A DNA stretch of 64,000 bases from Lepidostoma basale (GCA_022606425.2 JAHDVF020001037.1:1-64000), one strand, 5' to 3'; counted from the stretch's first letter, positions 22,028 through 32,279 are shown. The notes: generated by a model not told the origin, from the sequence alone. Program-made: numbers and translations.

Positions 22028-22512
22028 TTCCATATGTCCAAACCATCTTAAAGATCCTTTCATTATTTTGTTATTATATTAGATTTAAATATATTAATAT
22101 ATAGTCCATTGTTTTGGTCGAAACACTATGATAAATTAACATTATTACTGTTAAAATTTATAACAATGTTATAATATCACAATTTATTTTTATTCGCTGA
22201 GAATGTCGCGACAGCTGTTTCGCATCATCAGGTGTTACAAGAAACTAAAGAATTTAGTGAGTTTGTCTCATTTTAGTTTAGTTTATTGTAACACCTGGTG
22301 ATGCCAACATCGGTTGGCGAAACAGCTGTCGCGACATTCTCAGTGAATAAAAATAAATTATTATATTATAACAGTGTTATAAATTTTAACAGTAATAATG
22401 TTAATTTATCATAGTGTTTCGACCAAAACAATGGACTATATATTAATATATTTAAATCTAATATAATAACAAAATAATGAAAGGATCTTTAAGATGGTTT
22501 GGACATATGGAA
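22028..22512. repeat. 485-bp palindrome: family A hairpin A4 plus LINE flanks
   Basis: The palindrome runs from CCATATGTCC (22030) to GGACATATGG (22510). The inner 22098-22442 is a complete family A element with both outer ends; the outer ~70 bp on each side are GTTA-tail LINE sequence in opposite orientations, so the inverted repeat extends into the flanking element. The left arm has lost ribozyme stem II. Confidence 0.85.
22295..22330 (+). ncRNA. Hammerhead ribozyme, family A (copy A4, right arm)
   Basis: CUGGUGA (A6 changed to G), stem II UGCCAAC / GUUGGC, GAAA, ACAGCUGU, GUC. The left arm (22209-22231, minus) has an intact CUGAUGA but its stem II is deleted. Confidence 0.65.
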
Positions 22513-22710
22513 GAAAGCGCGGCACGATCAAATAAATCAAATATTGAATGTTGGCCATGTGAGAAGTCAGAGAAATCGACGCGCGTGCATGACACAATGT
22601 ATGAATGTTGAGGAAGCGAGATAAATATGTCAGGTAAGAAAAGTGTGGTAGCCCATTATTTCTGCCTACCCCCTCGGAGAGACGGCGTGATGGTTAGTTA
22701 GTTAGTTAAT
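22460..22710 (+). mobile_element. GTTA-tail LINE 3' fragment
   Basis: Plus-strand 3' end with the terminal block and (GTTA)n at 22692-22708. Compared with 22965-23165 it has lost about 90 bp at 22514. Confidence 0.75.
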
Positions 22711-22964
22711 ATAATAAATAATATTTTCTTTGCCAACTAACCTCATTTAAATAAACTTTAAAATTCGCAAAGAAATTAAAAATATACAGAATTGCAAGGC
22801 TTACTGTATAGTCATAGAGCCATTATTTCGTTGCATGTTAGTTTATTTTTTGTGGGTGGAATATACCTATATCGCACAATTATGGAATATGTTGAAATTG
22901 GAATATTTAGCCCCGCCTACTTCTACATTTATGTACTAGTAAATGTGTTGAAATTTTTTGATTT

Positions 22965-23165
22965 GATTTCTCTGACTTCTCACATGGCCAACATTCAATA
23001 TTTGATTTATTTGATCGTGCCGCGCTTTCCTCGGTCTTCCTCTATTTCTGGTTCCATTTACATCGTTAACATATATTTTTTTTTACCATTCTTTCTTCAT
23101 TAATTTTTTCCATATGTCCAAACCATCTTAAAGATCCTTTCATTATTTTGTTATTATATTAGATT
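22965..23165 (-). mobile_element. GTTA-tail LINE fragment next to A5
   Basis: Minus-strand fragment from the C-terminal domain; the reverse complement matches 22445-22585 apart from the 90-bp deletion there. Confidence 0.72.
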
Positions 23166-23177
23166 TAAATATATTAA

Positions 23178-23482
23178 TATATAGTCCATTGTTTTGGTCG
23201 AAACACTATGATAAATTAACATTATTACTGTTAAAATTTATAACACTGTTATAATATAATAATTTATTTTTATTCACTGAGAATGTCGCGACAGCTGTTT
23301 CGCCAACCGATGTTGGCATCACCAGGTGTTACAATAAACTAAACTAAAATGAGACAAACTCACTAAATTCTTTAGTTTCTTGTAACACCTGATGATGCAA
23401 AACAGCTGTCGCGACATTCTCAGCGAATAAAAATAAATTGTGATATTATAACATTGTTATAAATTTTAACAGTAATATAGTA
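23178..23482. mobile_element. Hairpin family A, copy A5 (inverted twin of A4)
   Basis: Matches the reverse complement of A4: here the right arm, not the left, lacks stem II, and the left arm has UCACCAG, mirroring CUGGUGA of A4. The left outer end is present; the right end stops inside the outer arm at 23482. Confidence 0.82.
23290..23325 (-). ncRNA. Hammerhead ribozyme, family A (copy A5)
   Basis: Same core as A4 right arm: CUGGUGA, six-pair stem II, GAAA, ACAGCUGU, GUC. Confidence 0.65.
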
Positions 23483-23930
23483 ATATAAATGCACCTGTGC
23501 TTACATAAAACTGTTAGTTTGGGATTAGATTCCAACGGAATCGTGTTTACAATATTTCTATAATTTCTATTATTCAAGTAGATACATATAAATAGTATGT
23601 TTTTTTAATATATAGTATTTACGATACGTAACATATTATTTCGCCTTTGCCTATTGCGCATAATATTTATTTCAAATACCGTATATAAACAATGAAAAAA
23701 ACATATATCTCATTGAACTGTTTTACAATGCTTCGAATATGTTTGTTTGAATTTCAAATTTTGAAATTTCTTTAACGAGGACAGGTGAATCAAAGAAAAT
23801 GGCTGCTCGTACAGCTAGAGAAATCCAAACGTCCCAATACGTGTTCCACCACCCCCTTATGTATAATATAATATAATAACCAACCACTCTTTTCCAAAAA
23901 GGGTTTTCTTTGTCAATGTTCGCCTTGCCG
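23483..23930. other. AT-rich intergenic DNA, no feature seen
   Basis: No gene or repeat edge recognised. Confidence 0.5.
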
Positions 23931-23934
23931 TTTC

Positions 23935-24060
23935 CTACCTCCCTTCAATGCTCTGTGTGGATTCGAACCCGCACCGTCGCGTCTCGCCTACGAGGTATTC
24001 CATTATGGAGCATTGTGCCTACGACCAGTTGGTCGAATTTCCACAATATACATTATGTAT
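23935..24060 (-). mobile_element. Possible tRNA-derived SINE fragment
   Basis: Minus strand contains GGTTCGAATCC, an exact pol III B box (23959-23969). A partial A-box-like TAGGCGAGACG lies about 20 nt upstream, closer than in a tRNA. The phrase TGGAGCATTGTGCCT is shared with 7408. Confidence 0.4.
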
Positions 24061-24174
24061 TTATTCCTTTAAATTCCTTTCTGCTCATTCAACCCTTTTT
24101 ACGAATCTACGTTTTAATGTGTGAAATTAATATACCTACTGGGATTATAATTCATCCGTAATAACATTTATTTA

Positions 24175-24690
24175 ACGTAGGGTATTCGAGAAAAGGAAAC
24201 TTCAATATATCTCAAGAGAAAAGTTTATGATTCATGCATACTGCCGGTGATGACGTATGTGATGGAAACTATGACCCTCACCAAGAGAAATGTAGAAAGA
24301 TTAAGAGTCACGCAGCGTTCCATGGAAAAACATATGCTCGGCGTCAGTCTCCAAGATAAAATCAGAAATGAGGAGATTAGACGCCGAACAAAAATAACGG
24401 ACATCATGGAACGACTAGCGAGACTGAAGTGGCAATGGGGGGGTCATCTGGCGAGACAGAGTGAGGATAGATGGACCCAGAAAATAATAAAGCGGAGACC
24501 ATGGAAGAATAGGAGAAACGTCGGCAGGCCGCAAAAAAGGTAGGCCGACGACATTGCTGCCGTGGGGGGGGGGGAAGGGAATGTGACTACGGCTGGCAGG
24601 AGATAGAGACGAGTGGAAGGGAAGGGAAGAGGCCTATGTCCAGCAGTGGACCGATAAAGGCTGACGAAGAAGAAGAAAAAGAAGATTCAA
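24175..24690 (+). mobile_element. GAA-tail LINE, C-terminal copy
   Basis: A 98-residue ORF (24247-24543) reads T-Y-V-M-E-T-M-T-L, R-V-T-Q-R-S-M-E, L-K-W-Q-W-G-G-H and R-N-V-G-R-P-Q, the usual C-terminal landmarks. The 3' end at 24635-24690 has the AGGCCTATGTCCAGCAGTGG word and a GAAGAA tail. Its 5' side is truncated. Confidence 0.8.
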
Positions 24691-24741
24691 GGAAAGATCA
24701 GCCCTAGTTTATAACAGCATTATTTATAAGAATTAGATTGA

Positions 24742-24925
24742 TTCTTCTTCAGCTTTCTTACCTCCACTGTTGGATATAGGCCTCTTTCATTTTTCTCCAC
24801 TCATCTCTGTTTTGTCTCTTCCGCATCCAGGTATTCCCAGTTATTCGGGCAATGTCGTCTTCCATGTTTTAGGTGGTCTCCTGACTTTATTAGAGAATTC
24901 TAATGTCAGCAACTTTGGTTCGGCG
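24742..24925 (-). mobile_element. GAA-tail LINE, inverted 3' fragment
   Basis: Starts with TTCTTCTTCAGC and the GGATATAGGCCT word of the family 3' end, reads on the minus strand, and breaks off near 24925. Confidence 0.65.
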
Positions 24926-24969
24926 TCTAATTTCTTAATTTTTTTTATCTTGAAGTATTCATTTATTTG

Positions 24970-25190
24970 TCATATTTGAAGAAATTCATTTTCTCGAATC
25001 ATATTTTTATTATTGAGATGCAAAATTTCAACGCCATTATCTTTATTACATGAATACTCTTTTTTAATGAGATGGTTTGCAAATTCAGAAAAGTTATTAT
25101 TAGAGAGACATCTTATGTGCTCTTTTATTGTTAATTTAAAATTATGTTTAAAATAAAAATGATATTTGTATTTTTTTTATTATTAGAAGG
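24970..25190 (-). pseudogene. Penelope-like endonuclease (GIY-YIG) remnant, copy 1
   Basis: Minus strand translates to E-H-I-R-C-L-S, then S-E-F-A-N-H-L-I-K-K, then V-E-I-L-H-L-N-N-K and E-N-E-F-L-Q-I. The order R-x3-H, S-x-F-A-x-H, I-L-H, E-x3-x-I is that of the C-terminal part of the GIY-YIG endonuclease of Penelope-like elements; the GIY/YIG start itself is not preserved. No RT domain accompanies it. Confidence 0.6.
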
Positions 25191-25384
25191 TATTTGATCT
25201 GGATTTTTATAAATATGGTATGTTTAAACAGATGTTATAATGATTTATTTTGGTACGTTTATGCTTTTGTTATAACAAATATTATTGGGATTCAGGTATT
25301 AACTTACAGCAAAGGAAATAAATTAATGATTGGACTTGACGTTAAATTTATATGATTATTTATATATTTTCTTTATGTTTAATT
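25191..25384 (-). mobile_element. Penelope-like 3' UTR piece shared with hairpin family D
   Basis: About 50 bp (25235-25285, around GCTTTTGTTATAACAAATAT) recur in the loop of hairpin D1 at 44812-44862. Read on the minus strand it lies downstream of the endonuclease remnant, where a 3' UTR/pLTR belongs. Confidence 0.6.
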
Positions 25385-25615
25385 GCTTTTTTAATTTCTA
25401 AAATTTGTTGATTGTTCTCTCGAAGTTATATTTCTAACGCCAATATCTTTATTAAATGAAAGCTCTTTTTTAATGAGATGGTTTGCAAATTCAGAAAAGT
25501 TATTATTAGAGAGACATCTTATGTGCTCTTTTATTCTTAATTTAAAATAATGTTTAAAATAAAAAATGTTTTTATATTTTTTTATTATTAGAATGTATTT
25601 GATATGTATTAAGTA
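25385..25615 (-). pseudogene. Penelope-like endonuclease remnant, copy 2
   Basis: Minus strand encodes F-K-L-R-I-K-E-H-I-R-C, S-E-F-A-N-H-L-I-K-K and, after a frameshift, Q-Q-I-L-E-I-K-K-A-I-K. It is a tandem direct copy of 24970-25190; some 90-bp stretches match closely (25458-25545 with 25055-25140). Confidence 0.65.
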
Positions 25616-25639
25616 CCTAATATTAAAATATAAATAAAA

Positions 25640-25960
25640 CCTTTGTTCAGGAATGGGGGCAAGGAGTGCACCTTCTTGTGTAATGTTACTAAATCTATAA
25701 AATCCGTCTCCCCTAGAAAAAAGTCCACCGTTAAAGCCGAAACACGGTAATGCCGACATCGATTCTTTACTCCGTTACGCAGAACCAACCTGCCTTTGGT
25801 GATGCCAGTAGGAAGAGCTATGCGGACGTTGAATTTTATTGCCTCGGATTTGGCCATTTTTGCAGTAGTGAGGCAGTGTTCATAAAAAGTATATTATACA
25901 ATCTGGAAGGAGTGCTGCCTCACTGACATCGACATATTTGAGATCCTTCTTAAGTGTGTT
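25640..25960 (+). mobile_element. LINE C-terminal fragment, same family as 19995
   Basis: Plus strand encodes R-T-N-L-P-L-V-M-P-V-G-R-A followed by T-L-N, matching the fragment at 19995-20340. The start is unclear, and the tail is not recognisable. Confidence 0.55.
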
Positions 25961-26208
25961 GTATTTTACCATTTCTCTGTAAAATTGTATATTGTTGTTT
26001 TTGATTATCTCCAATTCAGTCGCCTAAATGTTGTTCATTTACTTTGTCACATTTGTGTAAAAAAAATGTAATAAAAAGTCCCAAATGCGTCCAAACCTTC
26101 CACCACAATCACAAATAAAATAGGAGAGGTGAGATATTTTAGGCCAAGTCCGACGATATGCTTACCACTGACTGGCATTGTGATGTCATTCATCCATACC
26201 AAGTGATG

Positions 26209-26502
26209 TCATTCATCCACGTGAGGTATAGCTATAACTATACCACCCGGCGCCCCTGGAAACGACATAAAGTCAGCCAAACTTTCAATCACAATAGCAA
26301 TAAGAGAGAAAAGCCCACATTCAGGGCCATCCTTCAAACATCCTAGCAACTTTGCCATTGACACGAAAAATGAGAAGATCGTTGACACGAAGCCGAAGAA
26401 GATAATCTGAAATAATTTCATTTCATTTTTATTATGTGAAGACTTTATTGAATCAAATAAAATAACAAAAAATTCCATTAATGTTGTTATCTGAAATTTC
26501 AT
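26209..26502 (-). CDS. Small secreted-peptide-like ORF, unconfirmed
   Basis: I do not recognise this ORF. From the inner Met at 26421 it gives 70 residues: a hydrophobic segment that could be a signal peptide or membrane anchor (residues about 2-24), then L-L-G-C-L-K-D-G-P-E-C-G with two Cys, a second hydrophobic stretch, and P-G-A-P-G-G near the end. The base composition of 26165-26410 is less AT-rich than its surroundings. On the minus strand ATTATTTCAG at about 26406-26415 could be an acceptor, and GTAAGC at 26160-26165 a donor, so this may be an internal exon instead of a complete gene. A 16-bp direct repeat, TGATGTCATTCATCCA, sits at the stop codon (26181 and 26204). Could equally be chance. 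Confidence 0.28.
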   Translation of the reverse strand: MKFQITTLMEFFVILFDSIKSSHNKNEMKLFQIIFFGFVSTIFSFFVSMAKLLGCLKDGPECGLFSLIAIVIESLADFMSFPGAPGGIVIAIPHVDE

Positions 26503-26636
26503 GGTAGAAGGTTAATGATCGTTTTTTTTTTGTAAATATACATTTAAAAAACATGTTTTACAATTTTTATTTTTATTTTCATTACTTGCATTAGAAGTTC
26601 AATGTAAATAATAAAAATTGGATTTCATTTTAAGTA

Positions 26637-26768
26637 TACTTAGTTAATTCCACTAATGTTTATGGCTTCGATCGGTTTTGGCTTCTAGTGGTCACCAGAA
26701 GATGGCAGCGCGCTGCTGAAACCAGTCGAACCAATAAACATACCTAAGTGGAATTAAGTTAATATACA
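26637..26768 (+). mobile_element. Hairpin family H, copy H1
   Basis: Outer arms TTAATTCCACTAATGTTTAT (26644-26663) and the inverted partner (26734-26758) enclose a hammerhead core; the left ribozyme arm is decayed. A second, partial member is at 53130-53200. Confidence 0.55.
26696..26727 (+). ncRNA. Hammerhead-like ribozyme, family H
   Basis: CAGAAGA (U4 changed to A), stem II GCAGC / GCUGC with a CG loop, UGAAA, stem III ACCAGU, GUC. H2 at 53164 keeps CAGAAGA and a stem II GGUAGC / GCUACU with compensated pairs but has AAAAAC in place of GAAAC. Uncertain activity because U4 is invariant in known hammerheads. Confidence 0.55.
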
Positions 26769-27410
26769 ATACATTAAAAAATACTTTTTAAAATATTTTG
26801 TTTAAAAATGCAATTACCTACCGGCAACCCATAACGCCGAGCTTGACTTTCTGTACGACGAATTTTATTTTCAAAATTCAAAAAGTTTATGGAGCCACCA
26901 AATGTGTCAGTAATTTATATACTCGTACAAACCAATTTTATCGGATAGTTTAGTGCAAAATTGCTGACTCTATTGACATTTTAAACTCTTAAAATATATT
27001 TTTTTTTCATATTGGGTCAAGAGATTTATGTTCTTAAATACAAACATATTATTAATTTGTTACATGCGTTACCGGCATATATTTTTTTAAGAATTTGTGA
27101 TGATTTAACAGATTTGTATTTTATTATTTCCGCTTTATTAAATTTTCTAAATAACATTAAAAAAAAAATTAGAAAGAATTTATCTTATTCCCGTGGTAAA
27201 CAAACATTAAAATCTAAAACTTGCTTTTGATTATACTCAGGTAAGACGAAAAGGTCTTTGTAAATGTGAATGTCAAAGTATACGCGCTATAGTATTTAAA
27301 AAATACGTTTACGTTTATTTAAGTTTTTGTTGATTTAACAAAAATATAAAAATAAGCTTAAATAAATTTGTTCAAAACCGTTCATGTATATTTCAAAGCG
27401 ATTATTTATT
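26769..27410. other. AT-rich intergenic DNA, no feature seen
   Basis: The 72-residue ORF at 27012-27230 is low-complexity and matches nothing. Confidence 0.5.
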
Positions 27411-27620
27411 TGAAATTTCTATTGTTTCTTGAACAATGATGTAAAACTACATATTAAATAATTAATACGAATGAAAACGTCAGTTTTCTAGAAGTTTTAT
27501 TTAACTTTTTGTGAATGAAATGTTTCGCCCTTCTAAGACATTATCGAATGCCTTAGAAGGGCGAAACATGTCATTCCCATAAAATATAATAAAACGTTTT
27601 TATTCGTATTATCTATAGAT
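27411..27620. mobile_element. Hairpin family B, copy B4
   Basis: Constant end TTGTTTCTTGAACAATGATG at 27421-27440, then arms with TTTTCTAGAAGTTTTA. The two ribozyme arms face each other around 27545; the right one (to GUC at 27570-27572) has GCCUUAGAAGGGCGAAACAUGUC intact but the UUGAUAA box is lost. Confidence 0.68.
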
Positions 27621-28960
27621 ATCGTTTTACCTATGATGAGGATTATGAAACATAGATAAATATCAACTCAAAAGTGGAAAAGGGTATTGTATTTTAAAAA
27701 AATCTTACTATAGGTATTGAATTATAAAAAAATCATTTACTTTTACTAAAAATGTGCGCTTATCAGTTTTGGTTGATTTAATGAGGTTATTATTTGAATT
27801 TTAGATTAATTGACAAGCTTGCATTGCTATGCAGCTTTTTCGGTGTGTATATATAGGTATTAATAAAAATAAAATAAAGGACTTAATTTTTTTGCATTAT
27901 AAATATTCTATCGGAAATCACATATGTAGTAAGTAGTACTGAAAAGTTTATACCTATCTATTTACCCACCATATTTATCTTTGAAGATCATATTTTCATC
28001 CGTAATACTTGTATTTTTACCGAGGTTAGGTATATATTTACCTAATATTTTTTTTCATAAAAAAATCGGCAATGATGTATAACTTCATTAATTTATAGAA
28101 AATATGTCAATAGATCATTAGCAGAGTATTTTTCTTTTTTTTAATGTATTTTTGTTTATTGCTGGGAATTTTGATTTGTGAAGGATATGTTGATTGTAAC
28201 AAAAACAGTTTGGTATGATTACATAAATCAATAGTTTATTTCAACAAAAACAGTCAGTTATTTAAATATACACAAATCACTAATAAAGTTATCGCCTTCC
28301 ACGCTTAGTCTAATATTTACATACATTCACGTTTGACAATATTATTTAAATCAGAAAAAAACATGTTCACTTATTTAAATAACATTGCCCTAACTTCTCT
28401 AAAATTTCAATAAATAATAATCTAAGAATAATATTTAATATAATAATATAAACAACAATGGTATTCGTACAATTAGGTTATGTATAGTAGATAGGTAAAT
28501 GACTCGATTTTATACATAAAATACTGTTAATAATTATGAAAAAGTTGATTACAATGTGTATTTTATATTAGGTAATAATAGAAACTACTTTATTTGTAAT
28601 TGGTTGATTAATATTTTGAATTACCTGGTGGAATCAAAATTCTTGAGAATATTCATTTTGGTCGACTATAAAATTATCAACTAAAGAGGACCTGCGCGGT
28701 CCGCACAAAATAATAATTAATACAGATTCTTAAAATCACAATAAAGCAATAATTTCATCACATTTTTGGTTGCAGTAATGACAGATGTTGACGAGACAAA
28801 TATAACGGAGTAACAGAAAACATTCACCAGTATCACTTGCCGCAGTTCTGCTTGAGATCAAAGTTTCACCAACGTCACTCGATAAATTGAAGTATTTGCA
28901 CGTTAAATTAACTAACTAAAATGTACAAGGCTCTTAAAGAAATTCGTTAATAAATAACTC
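27621..28960. other. AT-rich 3' flank of the Sox gene
   Basis: A short family C scrap (CTCAAAAGTGGAAAA) lies at 27665; otherwise the 1.3 kb looks single-copy. Minus-strand AATAAA polyadenylation words (TTTATT on the plus strand) occur at 28589-28594 and 28235-28240 and would give 3' UTRs of roughly 370-730 nt. Confidence 0.45.
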
Positions 28961-28961
28961 C

Positions 28962-29681
28962 TCAATAGATGACTGGAACGGGCCTGCGAAGTTGGTCAAG
29001 AGGGCCGTGGTCTCTCGGAGGGGACGACGAAGGGGGCATCTGGAATAGCGGCGGATGGAATGGCTTGTTCGGGGGGTAGAGGGAGTAAAAAGAGCTGACA
29101 ACAGCCGCCGCTGAAGCCCCCGGGCTAGACGGCGCCTGAGGCTCGTTCTGTGACACAAGTTTTGAGAGATGAACGGGGTCGAAAGCTGATCCGAAATAGT
29201 GCGGCATCGGAGAATAGTTCAAGCTTTCCAAGCTGGGCATTCCGGTCGGTCCAGCGAAGTATGGCGGAAGGAATCCAGGGAATCCACCGGGGCCTGGAGG
29301 TGCTCCCATCCCGCCGCCAAGTCCTCCTCCAAGAGCTGGTTTGGGCTTCCTCCTCGGGCGGTACTTGTAGTCGGGGTGCTCCTTCATGTGCATGGCGCGG
29401 AGGCGCTTGGCCTCGTCGATGAAGGGCCGCTTCTGCATTTCAGAGAGCAGCTTCCACTCGGCTCCGAGTCTCTTGGAAATCTCGGAATTGTGCATCTTTG
29501 GGTTGTCTTTAGCAATCTGCCTGCGCTGGAGACGAGACCACACCATGAAGGCGTTCATCGGTCTCTTGATGTGTCCTTCCGGCTGTGGGGAGCCGCCCGG
29601 TCTCTGCGGCTCCATGTTGCTGTGTATGTTGAATGGATACCCGTGGTGACCCATCACAGACATATTTGACATCACTGACAT
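28962..29681 (-). CDS. Sox21a: SoxB transcription factor, Sox21a-like, single exon
   Basis: A nuclear HMG-box factor that binds ACAAT-type sites in the minor groove and bends DNA; SoxB proteins act in neural and gut progenitor programmes. The HMG box is at residues 37-114 ([11 protein letters not shown] at 40-50; [11 protein letters not shown] at 102-112). The variant L-Q-R-R-Q-I-A-K at 51-58 is what I associate with insect Sox21a; Dichaete and SoxNeuro have a G-Q-R-R-K-M-A-Q form. It is followed by a Gly-rich spacer (118-133), a Pro/aromatic-rich tail and V-V-S-S-F-Y-S-L-Y near 200, like the SoxB2 C-terminus. At 239 residues it is shorter than the fly protein. The start at 29681 is supported by an in-frame TGA 24 nt upstream (29706-29708) and a CAAAATG context; M4, M7 and M10 are alternatives. 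No introns needed. SoxB certain; Sox21a versus Sox21b likely but unproved. Confidence 0.93.
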   Translation of the reverse strand: MSVMSNMSVMGHHGYPFNIHSNMEPQRPGGSPQPEGHIKRPMNAFMVWSRLQRRQIAKDNPKMHNSEISKRLGAEWKLLSEMQKRPFIDEAKRLRAMHMKEHPDYKYRPRRKPKPALGGGLGGGMGAPPGPGGFPGFLPPYFAGPTGMPSLESLNYSPMPHYFGSAFDPVHLSKLVSQNEPQAPSSPGASAAAVVSSFYSLYPPNKPFHPPLFQMPPSSSPPRDHGPLDQLRRPVPVIY

Positions 29682-29739
29682 TTTGAAATAAAAATAAACA
29701 AAGTCTCAAAAGTTCAAGTAAAAGTTTCACGATATACTC

Positions 29740-30010
29740 GGGAGACAAGTTCGCTAGAGGTTGTATTTCTACGAGCTCAAGCGCACGACTGATGCAATGA
29801 CCTCACCGCTAGACGGTACCTCGACTGGCTGATAGGGGGCGGAGCGTAAAATTCTCCCGGCCAATCGCGGCGCTAGTCGCTTTTTACCCCACCCTTATGG
29901 TAAGTGAAGCCTTAGCTATCGCTGTCTCATGTCACAAAGCATAAACTTGTGTAGGTGTGTCTCGCTCACGCGGCGATCACAGTTTAGGGAAGAGCTTCAC
30001 AGAATTAGAG
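29740..30010 (-). promoter_or_regulatory. Probable Sox21a promoter and proximal region
   Basis: A GC-rich island starts about 60 bp upstream of the ATG. It holds a GC box (GGGGGCGGAGC, 29835-29845), a CCAAT box in inverted orientation for the gene (29861-29865) and a minus-strand TCAGT initiator-like word at 29788-29792. No convincing TATA or DPE. The start site is an inference. Confidence 0.5.
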
Positions 30011-30584
30011 TGGTCACGTGTATCGGGTGATTAGATTATAGGCTCATCTCATTTGAATTTCAATCGTATATTTAGATTACTACAAAGACACATGTTTTTT
30101 AAACTTTCGTTTTAAATAGAAATAAAAATACGATGAATGAACTGAAATTTATTAGGCGTTTTTACGCATTCCTATCATAACCGTTATATTATGTATTAAA
30201 AAGATTATAGAATATTCACCGAATTATCAATTAAAATAAATTAATCGTTGATATACGGACTTACTGAAAGACATTTTTTTCTAAACATTTGAAGCTTTGA
30301 TTTGAAGCTGATACTATTATATATTATATATAATTTGAAGCTGATATTATTATAATTATGGCGGTTTATCGAATTCACATTAACGTTTATATAAAAATTC
30401 GAACATAACATTTTTAATTTATATTCGTAACAAATAATATAATTATTATTTTAAATTTAGGTGAGCTTCCCATACCAGTTCCAAAAAAGTTTAAACTAAA
30501 CTTATTACTTACAAATACATTAACTACTGGGAGCAAATAAGCATTTTTCCGATTTCTTAATCTCTACTAAAATTAACGATAAAA
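30011..30584. other. AT-rich upstream flank of the Sox gene, no feature seen
   Basis: A small direct repeat TTTGAAGCTGATA-TTAT at 30301-30350 is the only structure noticed. Confidence 0.5.
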
Positions 30585-30965
30585 TAACGAACAAACCATC
30601 ACGCCGTTTCCACAAAAAGAGTAAGCAGATAGAATGACCGTCACACTACTCTATCCTGAGACACTTCTCTAGATTCCTCCACATTAATACAGCGAGACAT
30701 ACACGCACGTAGATTCTTCCGACTTCAAACATTTAAAACCTTTAAAATTTGATTTATTTGGTTATGCCATGTTTTCCTCTGTCTTCCTCGACTCCGTACT
30801 CCATTCACATCGTTGAAGTATACCTACATTCTTAACCATACTTTTTTAATCCATGCGTTTTTATGTGACCAAACCTACGCAGTGATCCTTTCATAATTTT
30901 GTTTATAATACTTTCTTCTGCTCTACATTCCTTCCTAATATCTATTTCGCATGGAGCTTTTTCAT
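30585..30965 (-). mobile_element. GTTA-tail LINE, diverged 3' copy
   Basis: Minus-strand copy with the terminal ACCATCACGCCGTTTCC block and the usual word order, but many changes. Confidence 0.7.
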
Positions 30966-31009
30966 CTTGTTAAATAAATAATTGTTCCCTTTGTAATAAT
31001 TGTAGTCAT

Positions 31010-31367
31010 TTAATTTATAATACTAAACACGATTGTTTAGTAGTTTTACTTGGATTTAATATATTATATATTGCGACCGCAATTTCGGTGGAATGATGAT
31101 CTGAACAGACACGTCGGAATAATCTGGATGCAGTCTGCACAAGACAGAGTGACATGAAAGCGAATGGAGGAGGCCTTTGTTCAGGAGTGGACGGGAATAG
31201 GCTGAGGAAGAAGAATAAGAAGAAGTTATATGAATTGTGACAACTTTGTCACAATTTATATAGGTAATTTATATGAATTAAATCCATGTAAAACCACTAA
31301 ACAATCGTGTTTACTATTATAAATTAATAATGTAGTTTTACAAAACTAATGCCTCAACCATCAATAG
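31010..31367. mobile_element. Hairpin family F, copy F2, with nested LINE
   Basis: Outer arms around AAACACGATTGTTTAGTAGT (31026-31045) and the inverted partner (31293-31320) plus the family F tail ending GCCTCAACC. Flanks ATTGTAGTCAT (30999-31009) and ATTGTAGCCAT (31368-31378) are a 10/11 target duplication. A GAA-tail LINE fragment (31073-31222) interrupts the centre; no ribozyme remains. Confidence 0.68.
31073..31222 (+). mobile_element. GAA-tail LINE, 150-bp 3' fragment
   Basis: The extreme 3' end of the family, from GCGACCGCAA to the GAAGAAGAATAAGAAGAAG tail, nested in hairpin F2. Confidence 0.78.
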
Positions 31368-31378
31368 ATTGTAGCCAT

Positions 31379-32150
31379 ATTTACCATCTTATTTTTTACG
31401 TGAAATTTGAAGATTGTAGAATTATAGTAATGACACGTTGATCTATTTAAATAAATAAAAAACCCAACCAGCTTCAAATTATCTAAATATATTATACATT
31501 TTATTAAAAACTCACATTTACTACTATAACTTGTGTTATACTTAATCTTTTGAATGAGCATTAAAATAAATTAAATATTATTTAATAACACCCTAGCAAG
31601 GCAAAATATATAACTCTGATAAAATAAAATAAAACCGCTTTATCAATAAAAAATACTAAAAATATGATATTTTCACCACCGTTTAAAAAATAATGAATTG
31701 AAAACATCCATTTCAAATGCTTTATTTATATACGTAACTTTGGATTTTTGCATATATTAATAAACAATTACATATTTAAAAAAATATCCTACATTATTTA
31801 AGTATATAATAAAATATTATTATATATATGGTATGGTAGTTTGACACAACATTTTTTTAAACAAAGTAGTTTCTTATGTACTACCATTAATGAAAAAGTA
31901 AACATTTTTATTTAAAGCGAAGTGCTTTAATACTTATAAAGTAATGAGTATAATCGAATAAATAATAATATTCAATGAAAGTTTTATGATAATATATATT
32001 TTTTCCTGTAACTCTATTTAATTCAGTTTAATTACAATTTCTATTTATTTACTAATAAATCACAACATTACAGATGTACAAATCTAGATCGTTTGCTATT
32101 ACATAACAAGAATTTAATGCACCAAAGTTCTTTGATTAATTAACATAAAT
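31379..32150. other. AT-rich intergenic DNA, no feature seen
   Basis: A family-B-like word (GCAAGGCAAAATATA) at 31597 suggests an eroded hairpin; nothing else. Confidence 0.45.
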
Positions 32151-32162
32151 ATAAAAAGCAAA

Positions 32163-32279
32163 TAGTCCATTGTTTTGGCCGAAACACTAAAATACTTCAG
32201 CATTATTACTGTTAAAATTTATAACTCTGTTAAAATATTGATATTATATATTATTACAGTGTTATAAATTTTAACAGTA
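32163..32279. mobile_element. Hairpin family A, internally deleted copy A6
   Basis: Left constant end TAGTCCATTGTTTTGGCC, then the outer arm fused directly to its inverted partner (loop near 32240), with no ribozyme. Exact 12-bp direct repeats ATAAAAAGCAAA at 32151-32162 and 32280-32291. Confidence 0.85.

Noticed and set aside
28934..29748. Several 70-156 residue ORFs overlapping the Sox gene
   Set aside because: They are other-frame shadows of the GC-rich Sox coding sequence; only the HMG-box frame has recognisable content.
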